Source of the DNA: Candidatus Accumulibacter conexus
Lineage (GTDB): Bacteria > Pseudomonadota > Gammaproteobacteria > Burkholderiales > Rhodocyclaceae
DNA: 64,000 nt
Direction of reading: 5' to 3'
Assembly: GCA_017592775.1 (NCBI GenBank)
Contig: JAGFNJ010000004.1
Coordinates: 89,254-153,253 of the forward strand
Shown piece after piece: positions 55,694-64,000 of the stretch; position 1 is the stretch's first letter, and each line of letters starts with the position of its first letter. Below the pieces are notes generated by a model. The model was given only the letters and a program-made list of their open reading frames with translations, had not been told where the DNA came from and ran no database searches. A program made the translations under genes and the position numbers.

Positions 55694-57529
55694 TCATTCG
55701 CCGCCGGCGACGAGGGCAAGCAGCTCGTCGCCGTAGCGTTGCACCTTGGCGAGGCCGATCCCGGGTACCGCGAGCAGCGCCTGCGGTGAAGCCGGCAACA
55801 GTGCGGCGATCTCGAGCAACGTCCGATCGTGCAGGATCACGTAGGCGGGGACACCCTGCTCGCGCGCCTTCGCGCTGCGCCACTGGCGCAGCCTGGCCAC
55901 CAGCGGGGACTCCTGCTGCGGGCCCGGCACCGGCAGTTGGGGATCGCCGGCGCTGCGGACTGCGCTCCGGCCGCGGACAGCACGGCTCCTGGCAGGTTCG
56001 AGCCGCCGGCGCAGCATGAGAGGCGTTTCCCCGCGCAGAACCGGGCGGGCGCTGTCGGTGAGTTTCAGCGCTCCATAGGCCGCTGCATCGGCTTCGAGCA
56101 GTCCAGCGGCGAGCAGCTGTCGCAATACGGAGCGCCAGCCCATGTCGTCGAGTTCGGCACCGACGCCGAAGGTCGGCAGGCGATCATGACCGAACTGCCG
56201 CACCTTGTCGGTGTCCTTGCCGCGCAGAATGTCGATCAGGTGGCCGGCACCGAAGCGCTGACCGGTGCGCAGGGCAGCCGAAAGGACCTTCTGCGCCGCC
56301 ACGGTGCCATCCCACACCTGCGGCGGCTCCAGGCAGACGTCACAGTTGCCGCAGGGAAGCGCATCTTCGCCGAAGTAGTTGAGCAGGATGACGCGGCGGC
56401 AGGTCGCCGATTCGCAGTAAGCGAGCATGCTGTCGAGCTTCTGCCTTTCGACCCGCTTCTGCTCGATCGGCGCCGCCGAGTTCTCGATCATCTGGCGGTG
56501 GATCACGACGTCGTTCAGCCCGTAGGTCATCCACGCCTCGGCGGCATCGCCGTCACGCCCGGCGCGACCCGTTTCCTGGTAGTAGGCCTCGATGCTCTTC
56601 GGCAGGTCGAGATGGGCAACGAAACGGACATCCGGCTTGTCGATGCCCATGCCGAAAGCGATCGTCGCCACCATCACGACGCCATCGTCGCGCAGAAAAC
56701 TCTGCTGGTGCCGCTGCCGATCGGCGGCGCCGAGGCCGGCGTGATACGGCAGGGCGCTGATCCCCTGCGCGAGCAGCCAGGCCGCCGTCTCGTCGACCTT
56801 GCGTCGCGACAGGCAATAGACGATTCCAGCCTCGCCGCGATGGTGGCCGAGGAAGTCCAGCAACTGCTTGCGCGGATTGTCGCGCTCGACGATCAGGTAG
56901 CGAATGTTCGGGCGGTCGAAACTCGAGACGAACAGTCGTGCCTGCTCGAGATGCAGGCGGGTGATGATCTCCTGTCGCGTCAGCTGATCGGCAGTCGCCG
57001 TCAGCGCGATGCGCGGCACGCCCGGGAAGCGCTGATGCAGCTCGGAGAGCTGGATGTACTCCGGGCGGAAGTCATGCCCCCACTGCGACACGCAATGCGC
57101 CTCGTCGATGGCGAACAGGGCGACTCGTTGGCGCGCGACCAGTTGCTCGAGGAGCCCCATGAAGCGCTCGCCGAGCAGCCGCTCGGGCGCGACGTAGACC
57201 AGATCGAGCGCACCGGCGAGCAGTCGGCGCTCGGTGTCGGCCAGCGAACGGAAGTCCAGCGACGAGTTGATGAAGGCGGCGCTGACGCCAACCTGGCGCA
57301 GGGCGTCGACCTGGTCCTGCATGAGCGCGATCAGCGGCGACACGACGACACCGACGCCGCTGCGCAGCAACGCCGGAATCTGATAGCAGAGCGACTTGCC
57401 GCCGCCGGTCGGCATCAGGACCAGCGCGTCGCCACCGGCAACGAGCTGGTCGACGACATCCTCCTGCTGCCCACGGAAGGAAGGATAACCGAAGACCCGG
57501 GACAGCACTTCACGCGCAGCGGCACTCAT
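55694..57529 (-). CDS. recQ: ATP-dependent DNA helicase RecQ
   Basis: RecQ unwinds DNA 3' to 5' in recombination and replication-fork repair. The protein has about 611 aa. Motifs are [12 protein letters not shown] (Walker A), DEAH in [17 protein letters not shown], and [10 protein letters not shown]. The zinc-binding cysteines are in [17 protein letters not shown] and CGNCDVC, and the HRDC domain sits at the C-terminus ([28 protein letters not shown]). The start at 57529 is chosen because the normal N-terminus begins there. It lies close to lpxH on the same strand. Confidence 0.95.
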   Translation of the reverse strand: MSAAAREVLSRVFGYPSFRGQQEDVVDQLVAGGDALVLMPTGGGKSLCYQIPALLRSGVGVVVSPLIALMQDQVDALRQVGVSAAFINSSLDFRSLADTERRLLAGALDLVYVAPERLLGERFMGLLEQLVARQRVALFAIDEAHCVSQWGHDFRPEYIQLSELHQRFPGVPRIALTATADQLTRQEIITRLHLEQARLFVSSFDRPNIRYLIVERDNPRKQLLDFLGHHRGEAGIVYCLSRRKVDETAAWLLAQGISALPYHAGLGAADRQRHQQSFLRDDGVVMVATIAFGMGIDKPDVRFVAHLDLPKSIEAYYQETGRAGRDGDAAEAWMTYGLNDVVIHRQMIENSAAPIEQKRVERQKLDSMLAYCESATCRRVILLNYFGEDALPCGNCDVCLEPPQVWDGTVAAQKVLSAALRTGQRFGAGHLIDILRGKDTDKVRQFGHDRLPTFGVGAELDDMGWRSVLRQLLAAGLLEADAAAYGALKLTDSARPVLRGETPLMLRRRLEPARSRAVRGRSAVRSAGDPQLPVPGPQQESPLVARLRQWRSAKAREQGVPAYVILHDRTLLEIAALLPASPQALLAVPGIGLAKVQRYGDELLALVAGGE

Positions 57530-57641
57530 TGCCGGGAGCCCTGCCGGGATGCGCCGCCAGCCAACGAGCGATGCCAGCGGCGCGCGGGGCACACGGCAGC
57601 CGTCAGACTGCCGTGCCGCCAACCCATCATGATGTCGCCGA

Positions 57642-58379
57642 TCAGCTCAGACACTCGCGAGCCAGACGCTCGCCATCCCAGCACAGACACTCGCCACGAC
57701 CTGCGTGCCAATCGGCCAGCACCCAGCGCTGGACATGGATCCCGTCGACGATGTGATCGTGTGTCGCCGGCCGATGCGTGTGGCCGTGAATCAGGCCGAC
57801 GTAGCCGTGGGCGCGCAGGAAATCGTCGGTCTCGGCCGGATTGACATCCATCAGGTACTGCGCCTTGTCGCGCTTGGCGGTCTCGCTCTGCTGCCGCAGA
57901 GCCGCGGCGACTGCCTTGCGCTCGCTCAGCGGCCGGGCGAGAAAGGCCTGCTGCCAGTCGGGACGGCGAACCAGCGCACGAAACGACTGGTACTCGCGGT
58001 CATCCGTGCACAGCGAGTCACCATGCGCGAGCACGAACTCGCCGTCGGGCAAAGCCAGCAGCCACGGATCGGGCAGCAGGCGCGCTCCGCTGGCGGCGGC
58101 AAAACGCTCGCCGAGCAGGAAATCACGATTGCCGTGCATGACCGACAGCCCGACTCCGGTGGCGACCAACTCGCGCAGGGCGGTGACGACTTCCGCTGCC
58201 AGACGGTCCGCCGGGTCGTCCAGGCAGTCGTCGCCCGGCCAGGCTTCGAAGAGGTCACCGAGGATGAAGAGACTCTCGGCCGCCCGCGCCCGCCCGCGCA
58301 GGAAGTCGAGGAAGATGCGCGTCACCCCGGGCACCTGTGGCGCCAGGTGCAGGTCGGAAATGAACAGGATCGGTCGCAA
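57642..58379 (-). CDS. lpxH: UDP-2,3-diacylglucosamine hydrolase
   Basis: LpxH cleaves UDP-diacylglucosamine to lipid X in lipid A synthesis. The 245-aa metallophosphoesterase has D9 and H11 in ISDLHLAP, D42 in LGDLFEAW, N84 in [10 protein letters not shown]119 in LAHGDSL and the HGHTHRP motif near residue 197, which together bind the two manganese ions. It lies 35 bases after ppiB on the same strand and continues the cyclophilin operon, an arrangement conserved in betaproteobacteria. It implies a Gram-negative outer membrane. Confidence 0.95.
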   Translation of the reverse strand: MRPILFISDLHLAPQVPGVTRIFLDFLRGRARAAESLFILGDLFEAWPGDDCLDDPADRLAAEVVTALRELVATGVGLSVMHGNRDFLLGERFAAASGARLLPDPWLLALPDGEFVLAHGDSLCTDDREYQSFRALVRRPDWQQAFLARPLSERKAVAAALRQQSETAKRDKAQYLMDVNPAETDDFLRAHGYVGLIHGHTHRPATHDHIVDGIHVQRWVLADWHAGRGECLCWDGERLARECLS

Positions 58380-58414
58380 GCCGTTGCCTGCAGCAGTCGG
58401 CTACGGGCGCGGCA

Positions 58415-58906
58415 TCAGCAGACTTCGGCCCGCTCGATCAAGACGTCCTCGACCGGCACGTCGGAATGGAAACCCGAGGTTCCGGTGCGGACGGCCCTGA
58501 TCTGTTCGACCACGTCTTGCCCCTCGACCACCTTGCCGAACACACAGTAGCCCCAGCCCTGAGCATTCGGCGCACGGAAGTTGAGGAAATCGTTGTTGAC
58601 GACATTGATGAAGAACTGCGCCGTCGCCGAGTGTGGCTCCGCCGTGCGCGCCATGGCGACCGTGTAGGCCTCGTTCTTCAGTCCGTTGTCGGCTTCGTTC
58701 CTGATCGGCGGCCGGCAGGGCTTCTGCTTCATGCCTGGCTCGAAGCCTCCGCCCTGCACCATGAAGCCGGGAATCACACGATGAAAGATCGTGTTGTCGT
58801 AGTGGCCGGCGGCGGCATAGTCGATGAAGTTCTGTGCCGACAGCGGCGCCTTCTCGGCATCGACTTCGATGGCGATGACGCCAAGGCTGGTATGCAACTT
58901 GATCAT
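58415..58906 (-). CDS. ppiB: Cytoplasmic peptidyl-prolyl isomerase (cyclophilin)
   Basis: This is a 163-aa cyclophilin without signal peptide, equivalent to PpiB. The catalytic arginine is in FHRVIPGFMVQGGGFE; ARTAEPHSATAQFFINV and GWGYCVFGKVVEG are family hallmarks. It catalyses cis/trans isomerisation of prolyl bonds in cytosolic proteins. The start overlaps the ppiA stop (ATGA at 58903-58906). The two cyclophilins share about half of their residues and probably arose by tandem duplication, one secreted and one cytosolic. Confidence 0.95.
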   Translation of the reverse strand: MIKLHTSLGVIAIEVDAEKAPLSAQNFIDYAAAGHYDNTIFHRVIPGFMVQGGGFEPGMKQKPCRPPIRNEADNGLKNEAYTVAMARTAEPHSATAQFFINVVNNDFLNFRAPNAQGWGYCVFGKVVEGQDVVEQIRAVRTGTSGFHSDVPVEDVLIERAEVC

Positions 58907-59472
58907 GGTTTTCCTTTCTCGGGGATGATCCTGACCGACTGGATGGTGACCGGCTCAAGAGGAACGTTCTGATGCATCGCGCGGTTGCCGGTCGGCACGC
59001 CGGCGATCTTGTCCACCACCTCGATACCCTGCGTGACGCGGCCAAAGACGGTGTAGCCCCAGCCATCCGGAGAAGGATGGTTGAGCGACCCGTTGTCACG
59101 ATGATTGATGAAGAACTGCGCACTCGCGGAATGCGGATCGGAGGTGCGCGCCATGGCAATCGTGCCGCGATCGTTGCGGAGCCCGTTCTTCGCTTCGTTC
59201 TCCACCTTGCGTGGCGCCGGCTTCTGTTCCAGATCGACCGTGAAGCCACCGCCCTGGATCATGAAGCCGGGAATGACGCGGTGAAAGACGGTGCCGTTGT
59301 AGAAACCTTCGTTTACGTATTGGACGAAGTTGCGGACGGTCCTGGGGGCTTTCTCGGCATCGAGTTCGATGACGATGCGCCCCATGCTGGTCTGCATCTC
59401 GACGCTGGGCGCCGCCACGACGGCTACCGACAACAGGGCGCCGGCAAGCGCGAAACTGATCTTTCTCAACAT
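58903..59472 (-). CDS. ppiA: Periplasmic peptidyl-prolyl isomerase (cyclophilin)
   Basis: This 189-aa cyclophilin has a signal peptide (ISFALAGALLSVAVVAAP), so it acts in the periplasm. FHRVIPGFMIQGGGFTVDLEQKP and ARTSDPHSASAQFFIN are the active-site motifs, with the catalytic arginine in the first. The ATG at 59472 gives the signal directly, and earlier codons are in the intergenic region. It opens a ppiA-ppiB-lpxH-recQ run on the reverse strand. It assists folding of envelope proteins. Confidence 0.95.
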   Translation of the reverse strand: MLRKISFALAGALLSVAVVAAPSVEMQTSMGRIVIELDAEKAPRTVRNFVQYVNEGFYNGTVFHRVIPGFMIQGGGFTVDLEQKPAPRKVENEAKNGLRNDRGTIAMARTSDPHSASAQFFINHRDNGSLNHPSPDGWGYTVFGRVTQGIEVVDKIAGVPTGNRAMHQNVPLEPVTIQSVRIIPEKGKP

Positions 59473-59619
59473 CAGGCAACTCCTTGGCAAGCGATTCCCG
59501 ACACGCGGGCGACGGGCAGCGGGCGACAGCAGCCATGCACCGGCCAGTAGCCGCCACCGCTGCCAGCGCAAACGAAATGGTCGGACGCGGTGCCGGATGA
59601 CCGGCGCAGCGCACCGCGA

Positions 59620-60573
59620 TCAGCCGACACGCTCCTCCTGGATCAGCCAGCGCCCACCCGACCTGACGAGAAGCAGAGTCTTGGCCACCGTCGAGGTCAG
59701 CGCCGGCGACGAGAACGTCTGCCGAAAACGCACGGTGGCCTTGCCATCAGCGAAAGCGACCCGGATATCCTCGACCTCGACCTGCAGTCGGCCGGGTTTG
59801 CGCATCGGCCGCAGGCGCCCCTCCTCCCAGGCCTTGCGCGTCATGCCGCGCGGCGCGCGAAAGTCGGCGGCGTAGTGGGCGAAGTACGCTTTCGCGTCCT
59901 TGCGCGACCAGGCCCTGGCCCAAGTCTCGATCGTCCTCGCCACTTCCTGCTCGTCAGCGTTGCCGGCCGCCACGGGGACCCGGTCTGCCTTGCCGGCCGC
60001 CGGCGAATCCGGGGCGGCCGACAGCCGCGAAGCACCCGGACCGGCATCGCCGAGGCTGCCACTGCCCACTTCGCGCATGCGCGAAAGTTTCAGTCGCGCG
60101 GCCTTCTTCGCCGGGTCGATCTGCAACGCCTTCTCATAGGCCTGACCGGCCAGCCGCGCATGGATGTCGCCGAGATTCTCGTAGGCGGTGGCGTAGTTCG
60201 GCTGGATCCGGATCGCCATCTCGAGCGCGGTCCGCGCCTTGTCGTACTGCTTCTGCTGCGCGTAGAGGACAGCCAGGTTGTTGTATGGCTCGGGCAGCTC
60301 CGGATAGTCCTCGATCAGCTTGCTGAAAACGGTCATCGCGTCGGCGGGACGCCCCATCTCGACGAGGATCAGGCCCTTGCTGAAACGTCCGCGCGCGTCG
60401 CCCGGATTGCTCGCCAGGTGCTCCTCGACCTTGTCGAGTGCCGCCGCCTGCTGCCCCTGTTTCAGCAGCCGCTGCGCCTCGGCGAGGTTGTCCGCGAGTG
60501 CGGCCGGGACGGCCCCGGCGAGCGCGCAGGCGACCAACAGGGAGCGGATGGCTGGCAAAAGGCTCGGAAGCAT
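59620..60573 (-). CDS. Secreted TPR protein with C-terminal NTF2/SnoaL-like domain
   Basis: This 317-aa protein starts with a signal peptide ([16 protein letters not shown]). Three to four tetratricopeptide repeats follow (about residues 30-150, with [21 protein letters not shown] and [15 protein letters not shown]), then a Gly/Ala/Ser linker and a C-terminal NTF2-like domain of about 110 residues ([22 protein letters not shown] ... [12 protein letters not shown]). This pairing is known from L,D-transpeptidase-associated and stress-related envelope proteins. It is divergent to cysS, and a TATACT at 60582-60587 lies between them. Confidence 0.82.
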   Translation of the reverse strand: MLPSLLPAIRSLLVACALAGAVPAALADNLAEAQRLLKQGQQAAALDKVEEHLASNPGDARGRFSKGLILVEMGRPADAMTVFSKLIEDYPELPEPYNNLAVLYAQQKQYDKARTALEMAIRIQPNYATAYENLGDIHARLAGQAYEKALQIDPAKKAARLKLSRMREVGSGSLGDAGPGASRLSAAPDSPAAGKADRVPVAAGNADEQEVARTIETWARAWSRKDAKAYFAHYAADFRAPRGMTRKAWEEGRLRPMRKPGRLQVEVEDIRVAFADGKATVRFRQTFSSPALTSTVAKTLLLVRSGGRWLIQEERVG

Positions 60574-60700
60574 CGATATGGTATACTGGGCCACGCGCGG
60601 TCGGAAGGCAGGAAACCGGCCGATTCTAGCAAGAAGTCCGGCCAAACCAAAATCCCCCGCCGCTGCCGGCCGCTCGCGGCACGATCCCACAGACCCGAAG

Positions 60701-62077
60701 ATGCTGAAAATCTACAACTCGCTGACCAGAGACAAGCAGGAATTCGTCCCCATCGTCCCAGGCACGGTACGGATGTACGTCTGCGGCATGACCGTCTACG
60801 ACTACTGTCATCTGGGTCACGCGCGCGTCCTGGTGGTCTTCGACATGGTGCAGCGCTGGCTGCGGGCGAGCGGACTGCAGGTCTGCTACGTGCGCAACAT
60901 CACCGACATCGACGACAAGATCATCCGCCGGGCAACGGAGAACGGGGAAACCATCGGCGAGCTGACCGCCCGCTTCATCCGCTTCATGGATGAGGATGCG
61001 GCGGCGCTCGGCGTCGCCAAGCCGGACCATGAGCCGCGCGCAACCGAGTACGTGCCGCAGATGCTGAGGCTGATCCAGCGACTCGAGGAGAACGGGCTGG
61101 CCTATCGTGCGGCGGCCGGTGACGTCAATTTCTCGGTGCGCCGTTTCCCGGGCTACGGCAAGCTCTCGGGCAAGTCGCTCGACGACCTGCGTGCCGGCGA
61201 GCGCGTCGACATCGACGGCGCGAAGGAGGATCCACTCGACTTCGTGCTCTGGAAACACGCCCGCGAAGGTGAACCCTGCTGGGCCTCGCCGTGGGGAGAA
61301 GGCCGCCCGGGCTGGCACATCGAGTGCTCGGCGATGAGTTCGGACCTGCTCGGGGCGCACTTCGACATCCACGGCGGCGGGCAGGACCTGCAGTTCCCAC
61401 ATCATGAGAACGAGATCGCCCAGTCCGAGGGGGCGCACGGCTGCCGCTTCGTCAACTACTGGATGCACAACGGTTTCGTCCGCGTCGATGACGAGAAGAT
61501 GTCCAAGTCACTCGGCAACTTCTTCACCATCCGCGAAATCCTGCGCGAGTACGATGCCGAGGTCCTGCGCTTCTTCATCCTGCGGGCACATTATCGCAGC
61601 CCCCTGAACTATTCGGACGCGCACCTCGACGATGCCCGGCACGCGTTGAGCAGACTGTATACCGCGCTGAAGACGGCGCCGGCGGCAGCCGCGGCGGCAG
61701 TGGACTGGAACGAGCCGCACGCAGCGCGTTTCGCGGCGGCAATGAACGACGACTTCAACACACCCGAAGCCTGCGCCGTGCTCTTCGACCTCGCGGCGGA
61801 AGTGAATCGCAGCCAGTCAGCGCAGCTCGCCCGCCAGTTGCGTGCACTCGCCGGTCTGCTGGGACTGCTCGGACGTGAACCGCAGGACTTCCTGCAGGCA
61901 TCCCCGGCGCGCGGCACCGAGACCACTGTCGAGGCGATCGAAGCATTGATCGCCGAACGTGCTGCCGCCAAGAAGCGCCGCGACTTCGCCGAGGCGGATC
62001 GCATACGCTCCGAGCTGCTGACTGCCGGAGTGGTCCTCGAGGACGGCGCCACGGGAACGAGCTGGCGTCGCGCCTGA
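60701..62077 (+). CDS. cysS: Cysteinyl-tRNA synthetase
   Basis: CysS charges tRNA-Cys. The 458-aa class I synthetase has the zinc cysteine in YVCGMTVYD (28), the HIGH-like motif [17 protein letters not shown] with a second zinc ligand, [11 protein letters not shown] and KMSKSLGN. The ATG at 60701 begins [12 protein letters not shown], the normal start; the longer open frame upstream is not used. It stands between the divergent TPR protein and the type I methyltransferase gene. No tRNA gene is close. Confidence 0.97.
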   Translation: MLKIYNSLTRDKQEFVPIVPGTVRMYVCGMTVYDYCHLGHARVLVVFDMVQRWLRASGLQVCYVRNITDIDDKIIRRATENGETIGELTARFIRFMDEDAAALGVAKPDHEPRATEYVPQMLRLIQRLEENGLAYRAAAGDVNFSVRRFPGYGKLSGKSLDDLRAGERVDIDGAKEDPLDFVLWKHAREGEPCWASPWGEGRPGWHIECSAMSSDLLGAHFDIHGGGQDLQFPHHENEIAQSEGAHGCRFVNYWMHNGFVRVDDEKMSKSLGNFFTIREILREYDAEVLRFFILRAHYRSPLNYSDAHLDDARHALSRLYTALKTAPAAAAAAVDWNEPHAARFAAAMNDDFNTPEACAVLFDLAAEVNRSQSAQLARQLRALAGLLGLLGREPQDFLQASPARGTETTVEAIEALIAERAAAKKRRDFAEADRIRSELLTAGVVLEDGATGTSWRRA

Positions 62078-62230
62078 CCAGGGGCCAGGGCACAGTACAG
62101 GCCTTGGTCCCGTCAGCGGCTCCTGTAGGACGGCGAACTGCTGCTGAAGGTCCAACTGATGGGCCGGACCCCATTCAGCGACAAGCCTGGGCGGAACGGC
62201 GCCTTCCGGGACAACTGACAACAGGAACCC

Positions 62231-63847
62231 ATGGCCCTCAAGAAATCCCAGCTCTACAGCAAACTCTGGCAGTCGTGCGACGAACTGCGCGGCGGCATGG
62301 ACGCCAGCCAGTACAAGGACTACGTGCTGACGCTCCTGTTCGTCAAGTACGTGTCCGACAAGTACGCCGCCGACCCGAATGCGCTGATCGACGTGCCGCC
62401 GGGCGCCCGCTTCGCCGACATGGTGGCCGCCAAGGGCGACAAGGAGATCGGCGACCGCATCAACAAGATCATCGGCAAGCTGGCCGAGGCCAACGACAGC
62501 CTGAAGGGTGCCATCAACGTCGCCGACTTCAACGACGAAGAAAAGCTCGGCAAGGGCAAGGAGATGGTGGACCGCCTCTCCAGGCTGGTGGCCATCTTCG
62601 AAGGCCTGGACTTCGGCCGCAACCGGGCCGAAGGCGACGACCTGCTGGGCGACGCCTACGAGTACCTGATGCGGCACTTCGCCACCGAATCGGGAAAAAG
62701 CAAGGGCCAGTTCTACACCCCGGCCGAGGTGTCGCGGGTGATGGCGCAGGTGATCGGCCTGGACAAGGCCACGTCGGCCACCCAGACCATCTACGACCCC
62801 ACCTGCGGCTCGGGCTCGCTGCTGCTGAAGGCGCACGACCTCGCCAAGAGCCGCACCGGCCATGACCTGACCATCTACGGGCAGGAGATGGACAACGCCA
62901 CGTCGGCGCTGGCGCGCATGAACATGGTGCTGCACGACTGCCCCACGGCCGAGATCTGGCCCGCCAACTCGCTCTCCAGCCCGCACTTCAAGGACGAGCG
63001 CAACGCGCTGCGGCTGAAGGCCTTCGACTACGTGGTGGCCAACCCGCCCTTCTCGCAGAAGAACTGGACCAGCGGGCTGGACCCGGCCAATGACCTGTAC
63101 GGCCGCTTCGGAACCAACACGCACGACTGGGGCGTGCCGCCGCCGAAGAACGGCGACTACGCCTTCCTGCTGCACATCCTGACCAGCCTGAAGAGCACCG
63201 GCCGCGGCGCGGTGATCCTGCCACACGGCGTGCTGTTCCGCGGCGGCGCCGAGGGCGCCATCCGCAAGAAACTGGTGCAGCAGGGCGTGATCCTGGCGCT
63301 GGTGGGCCTGCCGGCCAACCTGTTCTACGGCACCGGCATCCCGGCCTGCATCGTGGTGCTGGACAAGGCAGGCGCGCCCGGGCGGCGCGGCATCTTCATG
63401 ATCGACGCCAGCAAGGGCTGCATCAAGGACGGCAACAAGAACCGGCTGCGCGCGCAGGACATGCACCGCATCGTCGACACCTTCCAGCGCCAGCTGGAGC
63501 AGCCGCGCTACTCGCGCATGGTGCCGGTGGCCGAGATCGAGGCCAACGACTTCAACCTGAACCTGCCGCGCTACATCGACACCAGCGAGCCCGAAGACCT
63601 GCAGGACATCGAGGCGCACCTGAAGGGCGGCATCCCTGACCGCGACCTGGACGCGCTGGCGGCCTACTGGCAGGTGTTACGTCCCGCCCTATCCGAGCCT
63701 CTTCGTCCCGAGCTATTCCGGGGTGAGACAAGAAGAATGTCCCACACTGTAGCCGGGCGGATTTTCCCCGGCAGCAGCGTGGGACAGGGGGCCTATCGGG
63801 ATCGAGGATCGGTGTGCGGGAAGATCCAGGGTTCCTCGGGATCGTAG
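62231..63847 (+). pseudogene. hsdM: Type I restriction-modification DNA methyltransferase subunit, 3' end lost
   Basis: The first 482 residues (to base 63676) are a normal HsdM: N-terminal helical domain (SQYKDYVLTLLFVKYVSDKY), SAM-binding motif DPTCGSGSLL (189-198) and the N6-adenine motif NPPF (271-274). At AAYWQV the resemblance ends and the frame runs on for 56 residues of unrelated, arginine- and serine-rich sequence (LRPALSEPLRP ... QGSSGS). The C-terminal helices that contact HsdS are missing. HsdS and HsdR are not in the window. Insertion of a mobile element at about 63677 explains the change. The domain itself could still bind SAM, but a working complex is unlikely. Confidence 0.85.
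63738..63786. repeat. Nested inverted repeat at the element edge
   Basis: Outer arms TGTCCCAC (63738-63745) and GTGGGACA (63779-63786) and inner arms GCCGGG (63752-63757) and CCCGGC (63767-63772) are perfect. The pattern fits a transcription-blocking hairpin or a terminal/attachment structure of a mobile element. Confidence 0.6.
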
Positions 63848-63996
63848 AGGTTCCTTTGGCGATCGTGATGACTGCGCAGTTGGACGAAGTAGTGGCTCTC
63901 GCAGGCGGTGGCGAGCCGGAAGAGGAAGTCGCAGAGCGCGGCAGCGGCTTCGTCGGAGAGGCCCTCGGGGAACAGGCTATTGCGACGGCGGCTCAT
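63793..63996 (-). CDS. Small hypothetical protein of the inserted element
   Basis: This 67-aa frame opens with MSRRRNSLFPEGLSDEAAAA and continues with LCDFLFRLATACESHYFVQLR; it ends at NLYDPEEPWIFPHTDPRSR. The pattern recalls a small conserved protein (LSDEAAA ... DFL ... YDPEEPW) that I have seen beside integrases and transposons in proteobacteria, but I cannot name a family. The ATG is only four bases from the window edge, so an upstream start is possible. It is probably cargo or an accessory protein of the element that disrupts hsdM. Confidence 0.5.
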   Translation of the reverse strand: MSRRRNSLFPEGLSDEAAAALCDFLFRLATACESHYFVQLRSHHDRQRNLYDPEEPWIFPHTDPRSR

Positions 63997-64000
63997 CGGA

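Larger units (their letters stand above)
63677..64000. mobile_element. Probable edge of an inserted mobile element
   Basis: Sequence after 63677 no longer matches HsdM and differs in texture. It contains a 63738-63786 stem (TGTCCCAC pairing with GTGGGACA, and an inner GCCGGG/CCCGGC stem) and repeated CGTCCCG and CCGAG motifs at 63686-63717. A small reverse-strand ORF (63793-63996) follows. The other edge and any transposase are outside the window, so the element type is unknown. A target-site duplication cannot be checked. Confidence 0.5.

Noticed and set aside
61817-63619. 600-aa reverse frame opposite cysS and hsdM
   Set aside because: Composition is dominated by Val, Gly, Gln and Ala without motifs, and it crosses two well-supported genes.

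Overview
The window is a chromosomal stretch from a high-GC proteobacterium, most likely a betaproteobacterium of the Rhodocyclales type; 'Candidatus Accumulibacter' is my best guess. The grounds are gene order (smpB-ratA-rnfH with a DUF4124 protein and guaBA; cysS-ppiA-ppiB-lpxH), the DUF1631 protein, and the near absence of intergenic space. The genus is an inference from gene content, not from a marker gene.

Layout. 1-5.2 kb: glycine cleavage operon gcvT-gcvH-gcvP-glutathione peroxidase behind a glycine riboswitch with an intrinsic terminator. 5.3-8.4 kb: two conserved hypotheticals (one a DUF455 ferritin-like protein), a 90-aa acidic protein and a Bcr/CflA-type exporter. 8.6-14.5 kb: a small accessory island with an AbrB/PIN toxin-antitoxin pair, a 39-aa antitoxin-tail remnant, a 944-aa primase/helicase/nuclease fusion resembling TOTE-type conflict proteins, and a divergent ClpX-like ATPase without the zinc domain that overlaps a membrane-anchored hydrolase. 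14.6-18.5 kb: lutABC lactate oxidation genes with a divergent FadR/LldR-type regulator and two matching operators. 18.5-23.4 kb: smpB, ratA, rnfH, DUF4124, guaB, guaA. 23.5-28.4 kb: a large unknown protein, ugpB-ugpQ without a permease, a lipoprotein and a Tas-type aldo/keto reductase. 28.6-33.5 kb: DUF1631, rhlE, a PP2C phosphatase and a small unknown.

33.6-39.6 kb: glcDEF glycolate oxidase genes followed by a truncated AMP-binding protein, plus a ParB-like protein. 39.8-43.5 kb: cobalamin genes cobQ, cobU, cobT with a universal stress protein among them. 43.6-50.6 kb: CNT nucleoside transporter, small envelope proteins, dapA-bamC-metallohydrolase operon and a histone-deacetylase-like amidohydrolase. 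50.7-55.6 kb: MoxR-DUF58-TgpA cluster followed by mltB. 55.7-62.1 kb: recQ, lpxH, ppiB, ppiA, a TPR protein and cysS. 62.2-64 kb: a type I methyltransferase gene (hsdM) whose 3' end is replaced by unrelated sequence carrying a small reverse-strand ORF, which looks like a mobile-element junction.

Metabolically the window joins C2/C3 oxidation (glycine, glycolate, lactate) with purine and cobalamin synthesis. The accessory content is concentrated at 8.6-14.5 kb and after 62.2 kb. No rRNA, tRNA or CRISPR array was recognised.
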